Shown here: piece by piece, positions 41,129 to 50,034 of the stretch | Layout of the letters: each line of letters opens with the position of its first letter | Numbering within the stretch: position 1 is the first letter of the stretch | DNA from: an uncultured Oscillospiraceae bacterium | GTDB lineage: Bacteria > Bacillota > Clostridia > Oscillospirales > Oscillospiraceae | Direction: 5' to 3' | Length of the DNA: 64,000 nt | NCBI GenBank assembly: GCA_947625815.1 | Contig: CANQPU010000007.1 | Span: forward strand, 41,316-105,315 | Translations under genes and position numbers: made by a program | Notes under the pieces: generated by a model | Databases searched by the model: none | Told to the model about the DNA's origin: nothing | Seen by the model: the letters and a program-made list of their open reading frames with translations, nothing else

Positions 41129-42841
41129 TTATTTCACCCGAAGTCTCTCCACCAGGGCCTCGTCCGGGGCGGCCATGACGGTGCGGTAGGTGTGATAGAT
41201 CACCGACCCCGGCCTTCCCCCGGACGGTTTTTTGATCTGTCTGACCTCAGTTATGTCAACCGGCACCCTGGTCGCCCCCCGTCCCTGGGAATAGAAGGCG
41301 GCGATGGCGGCGGCCTCGGCCACGGACCGGCTGTCCGGGGGCCCGCCCTGGCAGGAGACGACCACATGGGCGCCGTGGAGCTTGCTGGCGTGGAGCCACA
41401 GGTCGGTCTTGGCGCTGTCCCGGAGGGTCAGGGCGTCGTTTTGCGTGTTGTTGCGGCCCGCCCGGATGAGCAGGCCGGCGCTGGAGCAAAAGCGCATGGG
41501 CTGTGCGGGCCGGCGGGCCGGGCGTCTCCCCTGCTTCTGCGGGCGCAGATAACCGGACTGCTCCAGCTCGGCGCGGATCTCCACAAGGTCCTGCTCCGTC
41601 TCCGCCCGGTCGATCTCCTCCAGGACGCTCTCCAGATACGCAAGCTCGCTCTCGCCGGAGGCGATCTGGTCCGTCAGGTGGGCCGAGGCGCTTTTGGCCC
41701 TGGTATAGTCCTTATAATAGGCGGCCGCGTTCTGCTGGGGCGATTTGAGCGGGTCCAGCGGGATCGTCCTGGTCCCGCCGTCCTCGCGGTAAAAATCCTC
41801 CGCCGTAAGCTCCCGCTGGCCCTTTTTCATGGTGTGGAGGTTGGCGGTGATGATGTCCCCGCACTGGCGGAGCCAGTCCCTGTTTTGCGTATCGAGAAGT
41901 TCCTGACGCTGGGCCTCCAGCCGGCGGGACACCCGGTTTTTCGCGCTCCCCGCGGCCTTTCGCAGCTCCCCGGAGCGCCGGCGCCGCCGCTCGGCGGCGT
42001 CCTTTTTCGCGTAAAAGGCGTCCAACAGCGCGGAGAAGCTTTCAAATTTCGTCAGTCCGAACCCCCGCCCGTACTGGAGGAGGGGGATATAGGAAAATTC
42101 AAGGGGGGCTCCGTCCTCGCCCGAAAGAAGATAGGGCTCCCCGCCCGCCAGGACGGTGTCCCGGAGCCACCGGAGCTGCGCGGCGACGCCGCCCCCGGCG
42201 GACCTGTACGCCAGCTCCCGGGCCACCGGCGGCGAGATACCCAGGAAGCTCTCCAGCACCTGCCTGTCCGTGGGTCTTCCCGGGTCAAAGGCGGCCGCCG
42301 CGGCGTCGATCTCCCCGTCCGTCATGGTCAGCAGGTCGCGCTTGTCCTGCATGGGCGGCAGGCGGTAGCGCATCCCGGGCTGGAGCGCCCGGCTGTCCTC
42401 CGCCGAGCCGGTCCGATAGAGGCAGTCGGTGATGATCCCGCCGCCGTCGGTGAGGATCGCGTTGGCGGCGTGGCCGATAAACTCCAGCGCCAGGCCCCGT
42501 TCCTCCCCCTCGCCGAACATCCCCGGCGCGGCAAGGCGCAAGAGCAGGACCCGGTCCGTGGCCGGCATGGTCACCTCCAGGATCCTGGCCCCCGTCAGGT
42601 GCTTGCGCAGGAGCATACAGAACATGGGCGGCTCCTGGGGCTTTTCAAAATCGGCGTCGGTGAAATGGATCCGCGGCGCGCCGGAGGAGCCGCCGATGAG
42701 CAGCTCCCGCCGCCCCCGGCCCCTGACGGTCAGCACCACCGTGCCGCGGGCGGGCTGTCCGATCTTCTCGATCCTCGCCCCCGCCAGCTCTTCGGAGAGC
42801 TCCCGGACGAGGCACCTTAAAAAAAGCGCGTCAAATCCCAT
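41129..42841 (-). CDS. rqcH: Rqc2 homologue RqcH (NFACT family)
   Basis: A 570-residue ribosome-associated quality-control factor that adds C-terminal poly-Ala to nascent chains on stalled 50S subunits. The NFACT-N domain (MGFDALFLRCLVRELSEELAGARI), central coiled coil, and NFACT-R domain near the C-terminus (LTLRDSAKTDLWLHASKLHGAHVVV) are clear. The ATG at 42841 follows GGGGG; another ATG 6 bp upstream is possible. It overlaps mrnC by 11 bp. Confidence 0.93.
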   Translation of the reverse strand: MGFDALFLRCLVRELSEELAGARIEKIGQPARGTVVLTVRGRGRRELLIGGSSGAPRIHFTDADFEKPQEPPMFCMLLRKHLTGARILEVTMPATDRVLLLRLAAPGMFGEGEERGLALEFIGHAANAILTDGGGIITDCLYRTGSAEDSRALQPGMRYRLPPMQDKRDLLTMTDGEIDAAAAAFDPGRPTDRQVLESFLGISPPVARELAYRSAGGGVAAQLRWLRDTVLAGGEPYLLSGEDGAPLEFSYIPLLQYGRGFGLTKFESFSALLDAFYAKKDAAERRRRRSGELRKAAGSAKNRVSRRLEAQRQELLDTQNRDWLRQCGDIITANLHTMKKGQRELTAEDFYREDGGTRTIPLDPLKSPQQNAAAYYKDYTRAKSASAHLTDQIASGESELAYLESVLEEIDRAETEQDLVEIRAELEQSGYLRPQKQGRRPARRPAQPMRFCSSAGLLIRAGRNNTQNDALTLRDSAKTDLWLHASKLHGAHVVVSCQGGPPDSRSVAEAAAIAAFYSQGRGATRVPVDITEVRQIKKPSGGRPGSVIYHTYRTVMAAPDEALVERLRVK

Positions 42842-43241
42842 GCTCATCCCCCACGATCGCCCCGAAGAGCAGGTTCAGCCGCTCACGCCGGCCGCTGAGC
42901 CACAGATAGCCGAACAGCGCCTCCAGCGCCGTGGCGGCGTGGTACTCCCCCACGGTGGCCCCATGGGGCACCGCGTGGACCTTGGCGTTGCGCCCGCGCT
43001 TGTAGACCGCCAGCTCCTCCCCGGTAAACAGCGGCGCGATCCTCCCGGCCGCCGCGGCCTGGGCCGGCGCGGCCACCATGGCCACCGTGGCCCTGTGCAG
43101 GGAGCGGTTCGTCTCCTTGCCCCGCAGGACAAGATACGAGCGCGCCATCAGCTCATACACCGCGTCCCCCACATGGGCCAGGGCCAGCGGCGACAGGGTG
43201 CTCATCTGCGTTTCCGTAAGCTCAACTGTAAAAAGATCCAT
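42831..43241 (-). CDS. mrnC: Mini-ribonuclease 3 (MrnC)
   Basis: A 136-residue RNase III-like enzyme without a dsRNA-binding domain that matures 23S rRNA. The catalytic region SPLALAHVGDAVYELMAR and the ATALEALFGYLWLSGR helix are typical. The ATG at 43241 follows GGAG at 10 nt. It usually sits by cysS; here it is coupled to rqcH. Confidence 0.92.
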   Translation of the reverse strand: MDLFTVELTETQMSTLSPLALAHVGDAVYELMARSYLVLRGKETNRSLHRATVAMVAAPAQAAAAGRIAPLFTGEELAVYKRGRNAKVHAVPHGATVGEYHAATALEALFGYLWLSGRRERLNLLFGAIVGDEHGI

Positions 43242-43312
43242 CTGCTTCACGCTCCCTGTCAATCTTACCATATCCGTTCCCCAATTTCCACTGTTTCTTT
43301 CCTCTTTTGCAC

Positions 43313-43341
43313 TTGACCGCCTTAAAAAAAGTCCCTATAAT
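43313..43341 (+). promoter_or_regulatory. Promoter of the MarR/ABC exporter operon
   Basis: TTGACC (43313-43318) and TATAAT (43336-43341) with a 17-bp spacer. TACGACGTA (43350-43358) straddles the likely transcription start and could be a MarR operator half. Confidence 0.7.
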
Positions 43342-43366
43342 AGGACGCATACGACGTAATTTGGAG

Positions 43367-43846
43367 GTGAGCCCAACGGACAAACCCGAGCAATACGACC
43401 GGATCGGCCCGAAGGCGAAGGTGATCGCCAACAGCTTCCGGCGCATAGCCGACGAATCCACGCATGAGCTGGGCATAACCGGCGTCCAGTCCTTTCTTCT
43501 GGGGTATCTTCACTGCCACCGGGATCAGCCCCCCTGCCAGCACGACATCGAGGTGCGCTTCAATATCAAGCACCCCACGGCCGCGGGCCTTTTGGAGCGC
43601 ATGGCCGAGCGCGGGCTGGTGGTTTTCGAGGAGGACGAGACCGACCGGCGCCGGAAGCGGATCCTGCTCACGAAGAAGGGCGCGGAGGCGGCTCAGCACA
43701 CCAAGGACAGTCTGGATGAGCTGGACGCCCGCCTGTGCCAGGGCTTCACCCCCGAGGAGCTTTCCACCCTCAACGCCCTTTTGGACCGGGTGGTGGAAAA
43801 CGCCAAATCAGCCGGCGGCCGGTGCCGCCACCAGGAAGGAGACTGA
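43367..43846 (+). CDS. MarR family transcriptional regulator
   Basis: A roughly 159-residue winged-helix regulator. The N-terminal dimer helix, recognition region HDIEVRFNIKHPTAAGLLERMAERGLV and wing VFEEDETDRRRKRILLTKKG are clear. It is the first gene before two ABC half-transporters, so it probably represses them and is released by the exported compound. Start is uncertain: the strong promoter ends just upstream, GGAGGTGA (43363-43370) is the only ribosome site, and in-frame GTG (43367) or TTG (43361) overlap it. GTG is given. Confidence 0.85.
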   Translation: MSPTDKPEQYDRIGPKAKVIANSFRRIADESTHELGITGVQSFLLGYLHCHRDQPPCQHDIEVRFNIKHPTAAGLLERMAERGLVVFEEDETDRRRKRILLTKKGAEAAQHTKDSLDELDARLCQGFTPEELSTLNALLDRVVENAKSAGGRCRHQEGD

Positions 43847-43852
43847 CAAGCT

Positions 43853-45598
43853 TTGATAAGAAGACTCGCCCGGTGCGTCCGGGAATACACCGCCGCCGCC
43901 ATTTTGGCGCCGCTGACTATGATCGGCGAGGTGGCCATGGAGGTCACCATCCCCAAGGTGATGGCCTCTCTCTATGACAAGGGCATCGTCCTGCAGGATA
44001 TGCAGGTGGTCCTGACCCGCTCCCTGGAGCTGGTGCTGTGCGCCCTGTGCTCCCTGGCCTTCGGCGTGGCCTCCGCGGCCTTCGCCACAAAGGCCGGCAC
44101 CGGCTTTGCCCGGAATCTGCGCCACGATATGTACTACCGCGTCCAGGATTTCGGCTTTTCCAACATCGACAAATTTTCCACCGCCTCCATCGTCACGCGT
44201 CTGACCTCCGACGTGGCCAACCTCCAGATGACCTTCCAGATGATGATCCGTATGGCCATCCGGGCGCCCATGACCATGATCCTGGCCTTTGCCTCCGCCA
44301 TGACTATCTCCGTGAAGCTCTCTTTGGTCTACTGTGTGGCCATGCCGATCCTCATTGTGGCCCTGGTGTGCCTGGTGCCGCTGGTGCACAGCATCTTCGA
44401 CCGGGTCTTCCGGACCTACGACAGGCTCAACAACGCCGTCCAGGAGAACGTCCACGGCATCCGGGTGGTGAAGAGCTTCGTGCGCGAGGACAAGGAGGTG
44501 GAGAAGTTCACCTCCATTTCCGAGTCCATCTACCGGGACTTCTGCAAGGCCGAGAAGATCCTGGCCCTCAATAACCCGGTGATGCAGACCTGCGTCTACG
44601 GGTGCATCCTGGCCATCTCCTGGATGGGCGCAAAGCTTGTCGTGGCCTCCGGCAACATCCCGGAAAACGGCCTCACAACGGGCGATCTCAGCGCCATGTT
44701 CACCTACACCACCCAGGTCCTCTCCTCCCTCATGATGCTCTCCATGGTCTACGTCATGATGATCATGTCCCGCGCGCCCCTGCGGCGTACCTATGAGGTC
44801 CTCACCGAGGAGCCGGACCTTGTGAGTCCCCCGGAGGCCGTCACCCAGGTCCCCGACGGCTCCATCGACTTTGAGGGTGTCAGCTTCAAATACTCCGCCA
44901 AGGCCAGGAACATGGCCCTCCGGGATATAAACCTCCACATCCCCTCCGGGGCCACCGTAGGGATCCTGGGCGGCACCGGCTCTTCAAAATCCACCCTGGT
45001 CCAGCTGATCCCCCGGCTCTACGACGTGACCGAGGGCACCCTCCGGGTGGGGGGCATCGACGTGCGGGACTACGATCTGAAGGCCCTGCGGGACAGCGTA
45101 GCCATGGTGCTTCAGAAAAACGAGCTCTTCTCCGGCACCATCAAGGAGAACCTGCGCTGGGGCGACCCGGACGCCACGGACGAGGAGCTGGAGCACGCGT
45201 GTCGGCTCGCCTGCGCCGACGAGTTCATCCAGGGCTTCCCGGACAAGTACAACACCCACATCGAGCAGGGCGGCACCAACGTCTCCGGCGGCCAGAAGCA
45301 GAGGCTTTGCATCGCCCGAGCCTTACTTAAAAAGCCCAGGATACTCATACTCGACGACTCCACCTCCGCCGTGGACACCAAGACCGACGCCCAGATACGC
45401 CGGGCCTTCGCCGAGGAGATACCCGGCACCACAAAGCTCATCATCGCCCAGCGCGTGGCCAGCGTCCAGGACGCGGACATGATCATCATCATGGACGGCG
45501 GCGCCATAGCGGCGGTGGGCACCCACGAGGAGCTTTTGAGGACCTCCACCATCTATCAGGAGGTCTACTATTCCCAGGTGAAAGGAGATGAGGACTGA
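43853..45598 (+). CDS. ABC exporter half-transporter (TMD-NBD), subunit 1
   Basis: A 581-residue MDR-type half-transporter. Six membrane helices (about 15-300) precede the NBD with Walker A GGTGSSKST, signature NVSGGQKQR and Walker B ILILDDSTSAVD. The residue after Walker B is Asp rather than the catalytic Glu (LDDS), so this is the degenerate half of a heterodimer, with the second gene supplying the active site. The TTG start at 43853 is preceded by GGAAGGAG. It overlaps subunit 2 by 1 bp. Confidence 0.92.
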   Translation: MIRRLARCVREYTAAAILAPLTMIGEVAMEVTIPKVMASLYDKGIVLQDMQVVLTRSLELVLCALCSLAFGVASAAFATKAGTGFARNLRHDMYYRVQDFGFSNIDKFSTASIVTRLTSDVANLQMTFQMMIRMAIRAPMTMILAFASAMTISVKLSLVYCVAMPILIVALVCLVPLVHSIFDRVFRTYDRLNNAVQENVHGIRVVKSFVREDKEVEKFTSISESIYRDFCKAEKILALNNPVMQTCVYGCILAISWMGAKLVVASGNIPENGLTTGDLSAMFTYTTQVLSSLMMLSMVYVMMIMSRAPLRRTYEVLTEEPDLVSPPEAVTQVPDGSIDFEGVSFKYSAKARNMALRDINLHIPSGATVGILGGTGSSKSTLVQLIPRLYDVTEGTLRVGGIDVRDYDLKALRDSVAMVLQKNELFSGTIKENLRWGDPDATDEELEHACRLACADEFIQGFPDKYNTHIEQGGTNVSGGQKQRLCIARALLKKPRILILDDSTSAVDTKTDAQIRRAFAEEIPGTTKLIIAQRVASVQDADMIIIMDGGAIAAVGTHEELLRTSTIYQEVYYSQVKGDED

Positions 45599-47496
45599 TG
45601 CCCCCAGTAAGACCGAGAGGCGACGGCCGTAAGGCCAGAAACCCGAAAAAGACGCTTACGCGCCTGCTTGGCTACATGAAAAAGTATATCCCCGTCCTTA
45701 TCATCGTCCTTGTGTGCATCACCGTTACCTCCTACGCCCAGACCCGCATGTCAACGGCCCTGGGGGATCTGGTGGACGACTACATCAAGCCCATGATCGC
45801 GGAGGGCTCCACGGATTTTGGGCCCCTCGCCAAATTCCTTCTCAGGGTGGCCCTCGTGATGCTGGCCGGCATCTTCTGCGCCTGGCTTTTTAACTTCCTG
45901 ATGGTCTCCGTTGCCCAGGGCACCCAGAAGGTCATAAGGGACGAGATGTTCACAAAGATGCAGAAGCTCCCCCTGCGGTATTTCGACTCCAACACCGCGG
46001 GCAACATCATGTCCCGGTACACCAGCGATATCGACACCCTTCGCCAGATGGTCTCCCAGTCCATCCCCCAGTGTGCCGCGTCCATCATATCCCTGGTCGT
46101 CATATCCGTAAACCTCATACTCAAATCCTGGATACTGTGCATCGTCATGGTGTTCACCGTATTCGCCATCGTTTTGGTGACGAAGGTGGTGGTGGGCCGC
46201 TCCGGCAAGTACTTCCTGGAACAGCAGCGGGCTCTCGGCCGTGTCAACGGCTACGTGGAGGAGATGATCAACGGCCAGCGTGTGGTGAAGGTATTCAACC
46301 ACGAGGAGACATGCAAAAAGGAGTTCGACACCCTCAACGACGACCTCTGCCAGAACGCCTATATTGCCGGAGCCTACGCCAACGCCATGGGCCCCATCAA
46401 CAATAACTTAGGCTACGTCCAGTACGCCGTCCTGGCCGTGGTGGGCGGTATCCTGGCCGTGACCTCCGGCGGCAAGGCCCTGGAGCTGGGGGCGCTGATG
46501 TCCTTCATGCTTCTCAGCCGCCAGTTCAACATGCCCATCGCCCAGATCTCCAACCAGCTCAACGCCATCGTCCTGGCCCTGGCCGGCGCGGAGCGGATCT
46601 TCGATCTGATGGACGAGAAGCCCGAAGTGGACGACGGCTACGTCACCCTGGTGAACGCCGAGATCGGCCCCGACGGCGCCATCCGGGAGTCCCACAAGCG
46701 CACGGGCCACTGGGCCTGGAAGCACCCCCATCAGGCCGACGGCACCGTGACCTACACCGAGCTCCGGGGCGACATCACCATGGACAGCGTGGACTTCAGC
46801 TACGTGCCGGATAAACAGATCCTCTACGACATCTCCCTCTACGCCAAGCCCGGCCAGAAGCTGGCCTTCGTGGGGGCCACCGGCGCGGGGAAGACCACCA
46901 TCACCAACCTCATCAACCGCTTCTACGACATCGAGGACGGCAAGATCCGCTACGACGGCATCAACATCAACAAGATCCGCAAGGCCGATCTGCGCCGCTC
47001 CCTGGGCATGGTTTTGCAGGACGTGAACCTCTTCACCGGCACGGTGATGGACAACATCCGCTACGGCAAGCTGGACGCCACCGACGAGGAGTGCATCGAG
47101 GCGGCCAAGCTGGCCAACGCCCACGACTTCATCACCCGCCTGCCCGAGGGGTATGACACCATGCTCACCAACAACGGCGCGCGCCTGAGCCAGGGCCAGC
47201 GGCAGCTCATCTCCATCGCCCGGGCCGCCGTGGCCGATCCGCCGGTGATGATCCTGGACGAGGCCACCAGCTCCATCGACACCCGCACCGAGGCCCTCGT
47301 GCAGCGGGGCATGGACCGGCTCATGGAGGGCAGGACGGTGTTCGTCATCGCCCACCGTCTCTCCACCGTCATGAATTCCGACGCCATCATGGTCCTGGAC
47401 CACGGCCACATCATCGAGCGCGGCACCCACGACCAGCTCATCGCCCAGAAGGGCACCTACTACCAGCTCTACACCGGCGCCTTTGAGCTGGAATAG
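45598..47496 (+). CDS. ABC exporter half-transporter (TMD-NBD), subunit 2
   Basis: A 632-residue partner half-transporter with six membrane helices and an NBD holding Walker A GATGAGKTT, signature LSQGQRQL and Walker B VMILDEATSSID, with the catalytic Glu intact. A 50-residue insert between TMD and NBD (around GAIRESHKRTGHWAWKHPHQ) is longer than usual. With subunit 1 it should form a BmrCD-like heterodimeric drug exporter under MarR control. Confidence 0.93.
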   Translation: MPPVRPRGDGRKARNPKKTLTRLLGYMKKYIPVLIIVLVCITVTSYAQTRMSTALGDLVDDYIKPMIAEGSTDFGPLAKFLLRVALVMLAGIFCAWLFNFLMVSVAQGTQKVIRDEMFTKMQKLPLRYFDSNTAGNIMSRYTSDIDTLRQMVSQSIPQCAASIISLVVISVNLILKSWILCIVMVFTVFAIVLVTKVVVGRSGKYFLEQQRALGRVNGYVEEMINGQRVVKVFNHEETCKKEFDTLNDDLCQNAYIAGAYANAMGPINNNLGYVQYAVLAVVGGILAVTSGGKALELGALMSFMLLSRQFNMPIAQISNQLNAIVLALAGAERIFDLMDEKPEVDDGYVTLVNAEIGPDGAIRESHKRTGHWAWKHPHQADGTVTYTELRGDITMDSVDFSYVPDKQILYDISLYAKPGQKLAFVGATGAGKTTITNLINRFYDIEDGKIRYDGININKIRKADLRRSLGMVLQDVNLFTGTVMDNIRYGKLDATDEECIEAAKLANAHDFITRLPEGYDTMLTNNGARLSQGQRQLISIARAAVADPPVMILDEATSSIDTRTEALVQRGMDRLMEGRTVFVIAHRLSTVMNSDAIMVLDHGHIIERGTHDQLIAQKGTYYQLYTGAFELE

Positions 47497-47527
47497 TCCT
47501 CCCTCCCCCCGGCAAGGGGTCTCCTCT

Positions 47528-47557
47528 CCCCCGGCACTCCATGCCGGGGGACTTTTC
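47528..47557 (+). terminator. Terminator after the ABC exporter operon
   Basis: CCCCCGGCA, five-base loop, TGCCGGGGG, then ACTTTTC, 32 bp after the stop. Confidence 0.65.
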
Positions 47558-47565
47558 ACAGGCGG

Positions 47566-47670
47566 TTTACAACCGGCCCGGGGCGTGCTATAATATCCGC
47601 ATACGCGGATATTATATTTGATTTCATGCCGTCCCGCTCCCGCCCTGCGGGCGGAACCGCGGGACATGGC
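47566..47670 (+). repeat. Structured repeat element, copy A (promoter palindrome plus 43-nt hairpin)
   Basis: Copy A of a two-copy element (copy B at 59325-59416). It has a -35 TTTACA (47566-47571), 17-bp spacer, and TATAAT (47589-47594) as the left arm of a perfect 12-bp palindrome (47589-47616, ATAC loop). After 11 nt comes a 43-nt hairpin (47628-47670): GCC/GGC, 7-bp GTCCCGC/GCGGGAC, internal loop TC/AACC, and 6-bp CCGCCC/GGGCGG. The 7-bp stem differs from copy B at four positions, all compensated. It is 77 bp upstream of prfA. Confidence 0.65.
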
Positions 47671-47747
47671 GATTATACTCGAATTCATCCGCGGGAACCG
47701 AATAGCATGGGCATGATACGGTCCCATGGCCGATCAAGGAGCGGGGT

Positions 47748-48809
47748 ATGTTTGAAAAGCTGGCCGATATAGAAGCAAAATACGAATCCCTGCGCGGGAA
47801 GCTGGAGCTCCCCCAGGTCTACTCCGACCCGGAGTCCTACGCGCGTATCGCCCGGGAGCTCAAGGAGCTGACGCCGGTGGTGGAGACCTACCGGCTCTGG
47901 CGGGAGTCCGACCGGCGGGCCGGGGAGGCCCGGCTCCTGCTGTCCGACCCGGAGCTGGCCGACATGGCCCGGGAGGAGCTGGACGAGGCGAAGTCCGCCC
48001 GGGAAAAGGCGGAAAAGGATCTGAAGCTCCTTCTCCTCCCCCGGGACCCCAACGACGAGCGGGGCGTCATCATCGAGATCCGCGGCGGCGTGGGCGGCGA
48101 GGAGTCGGCCCTTTTCGCGGCCGATCTCTACCGGATGTATTCCATGTACGCCGAGGCGCGGGGCTGGAGGACGGAGATCGCCTATATCAACGAGACGGAG
48201 CTTGGCGGCATCCGGGAGATCAGCTTTCTCATCGACGGCGAGGGGGCCTGGTCCCGGCTGAAATTCGAGTCCGGCGTCCATCGGGTCCAGCGTGTGCCGG
48301 TCACCGAGTCCTCCGGACGCATCCAGACCAGCGCCGCCACCGTGGCGGTCCTGCCGGAGATGGAGGAGGTGGAGTTCGCCATCAACCCCGCCGATCTCCA
48401 GATCGACACCTTCCGCTCCACCGGCGCCGGCGGCCAGAAGGTCAACAAGACCGAATCCGCCATCCGCATCACCCACATCCCCACCGGCACGGTGGTGGAA
48501 TGTCAGGATGAGCGAAGTCAATACAAAAACAAGGACCGGGCCATGAAGATCCTGACCTCCCGTCTGGCCGACGCCGAGAGGCGGAAGAGGGACGCGGACA
48601 TCGCCGCCGAGCGAAAAAGCCAGGTGGGCTCGGGGGACCGCTCCGAGCGCATCCGCACCTACAACTTTCCCCAGGGGCGGGTCACGGACCACCGGATCGG
48701 CCTGACGGTATACAGGATCGACGCCGTGATGAACGGCGCGCTGGACGAGATCATCGACGCTCTCATCACCGCCGACCAGGCGGAAAAACTAAAGGGCGGG
48801 GACCAATAA
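47748..48809 (+). CDS. prfA: Peptide chain release factor 1
   Basis: A 353-residue class 1 release factor for UAA/UAG. The codon-reading PVT motif (184-186) and the peptidyl-hydrolysing GGQ (228-230) in [14 protein letters not shown] are intact. AAGGAGCGGGG precedes the ATG. In many Firmicutes prmC, which methylates the GGQ glutamine, follows prfA; here tsaC follows directly. Confidence 0.97.
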   Translation: MFEKLADIEAKYESLRGKLELPQVYSDPESYARIARELKELTPVVETYRLWRESDRRAGEARLLLSDPELADMAREELDEAKSAREKAEKDLKLLLLPRDPNDERGVIIEIRGGVGGEESALFAADLYRMYSMYAEARGWRTEIAYINETELGGIREISFLIDGEGAWSRLKFESGVHRVQRVPVTESSGRIQTSAATVAVLPEMEEVEFAINPADLQIDTFRSTGAGGQKVNKTESAIRITHIPTGTVVECQDERSQYKNKDRAMKILTSRLADAERRKRDADIAAERKSQVGSGDRSERIRTYNFPQGRVTDHRIGLTVYRIDAVMNGALDEIIDALITADQAEKLKGGDQ

Positions 48810-48820
48810 AGGGGCGCGCC

Positions 48821-49438
48821 ATGAACACTCAACTTCTCAGAAAAACCGATATACGCCCGGCCGCGGACCTTCTCCGATCCGGCGGCCTCGCGGCGCTGCC
48901 CACGGAGACGGTGTATGCCCTGGCGGCCAACGCCCTGGACAGGCGGGCCGTCCTGAAGCTCTTCGCCGCCAAGGGCCGCCCGGAGACGAAGCCCATCAGC
49001 CTTTTTGTCCCGGATTTCGACGCCGCGGACCGGTTCTGCCATGTGACCGACAGGGCCAGGGCCCTCTCCCCGCTGTGGCCCGGCCCGCTGACGGTGATCC
49101 TGCGGCGGCGGCCCTGCGTTCCCGACGCGATCACCGCCGGGGGCGAGGGGGTGGGCATCCGCGTCCCGGACGACGAGGCGGTCCTCTCCCTTCTGCGGCT
49201 TTTGGATTTCCCGCTCACAGGCACCAGCGCCAATCTCTCGGGCGAAGCGCCCGCCATGTCGGGGGCGGAGGCCCTGCGGATCTTTGACGGCCGGATCGAC
49301 GCGGTCATGGACGGCGTCGCCCCCGGCGGCGTGCCCTCCACGGTGGTGGATCTCACCGGGGACGTCCCCAGGCTCCTGCGGCCGGGCGCCGTTTCCAGGG
49401 AGGCCCTTGAAGCTCTTCTCGGGACGGTGGTAAAATGA
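48821..49438 (+). CDS. tsaC: L-threonylcarbamoyladenylate synthase (TsaC/Sua5)
   Basis: A 205-residue YrdC-domain enzyme that makes threonylcarbamoyl-AMP for the t6A37 tRNA modification. GGLAALPTETVYALAANAL, KLFAAKGRPETKPISLFV and LTGTSANLSGEAP are family-diagnostic. It lacks the C-terminal Sua5 domain. It overlaps coaE by 4 bp (ATGA). Confidence 0.93.
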   Translation: MNTQLLRKTDIRPAADLLRSGGLAALPTETVYALAANALDRRAVLKLFAAKGRPETKPISLFVPDFDAADRFCHVTDRARALSPLWPGPLTVILRRRPCVPDAITAGGEGVGIRVPDDEAVLSLLRLLDFPLTGTSANLSGEAPAMSGAEALRIFDGRIDAVMDGVAPGGVPSTVVDLTGDVPRLLRPGAVSREALEALLGTVVK

Positions 49439-50034
49439 ACGTGATCGGCCTGACCGGTCCCACAGGCGCCGGCAAGACCACGGCGCTGCGGGCCATCGAG
49501 TCCCTGGGCGGCGCGGTCATCGACTGCGACGCCGTCTACGGGGAGCTTTTGAAAACGGACACGGAGATGCTGGACGCCATCGACCGGCGCTTTCCCGGCG
49601 TCGTTAAGGACGGGGCTCTCGACCGCGGGGCTCTGGGCGCTCTGGTCTTTTCCGATCCCGCCGCCCTGGAGGACCTGTCCTCCATCACCCATCCGCGGGT
49701 CATCGCCGAGGCGGCCCGGCGGCTGGAAAAGGCCCGGTCCGAGGGGCGGGCCCTTGCCGCGGTGGACGCCGTCGGACTTTTTGAGAGCGGCGCGGACAGA
49801 CTGTGCGACGAGACGGTCTTCGTCACCGCCCCCCCGGAGCTCCGGGCCGCCCGGATCATGGCCAGGGACGGCATCGACCGCTCCGCCGCCATGGCCCGCA
49901 TCAACGCCCAGCGGGGGGATCTGTACTTCGAGTCCCTCTGCACCCGCAAGCTCGTTAATACTTTCCCGGACAGCCAGGGATTTTTCGCCTACTGCCGGGA
50001 TTATTTCAGGAGGTTCATACATGAGCGAACTTAA
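49435..50034 (+). CDS. coaE: Dephospho-CoA kinase
   Basis: A 199-residue P-loop kinase for the last step of CoA synthesis. The P-loop GPTGAGKTT (about 7-15) and IDCDAVYGELL are present, with DAVGLFESG and the lid region RDGIDRSAAMARINAQ. Its ATG overlaps tsaC; its end overlaps the aminopeptidase start by 14 bp. Confidence 0.93.
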   Translation: MNVIGLTGPTGAGKTTALRAIESLGGAVIDCDAVYGELLKTDTEMLDAIDRRFPGVVKDGALDRGALGALVFSDPAALEDLSSITHPRVIAEAARRLEKARSEGRALAAVDAVGLFESGADRLCDETVFVTAPPELRAARIMARDGIDRSAAMARINAQRGDLYFESLCTRKLVNTFPDSQGFFAYCRDYFRRFIHERT

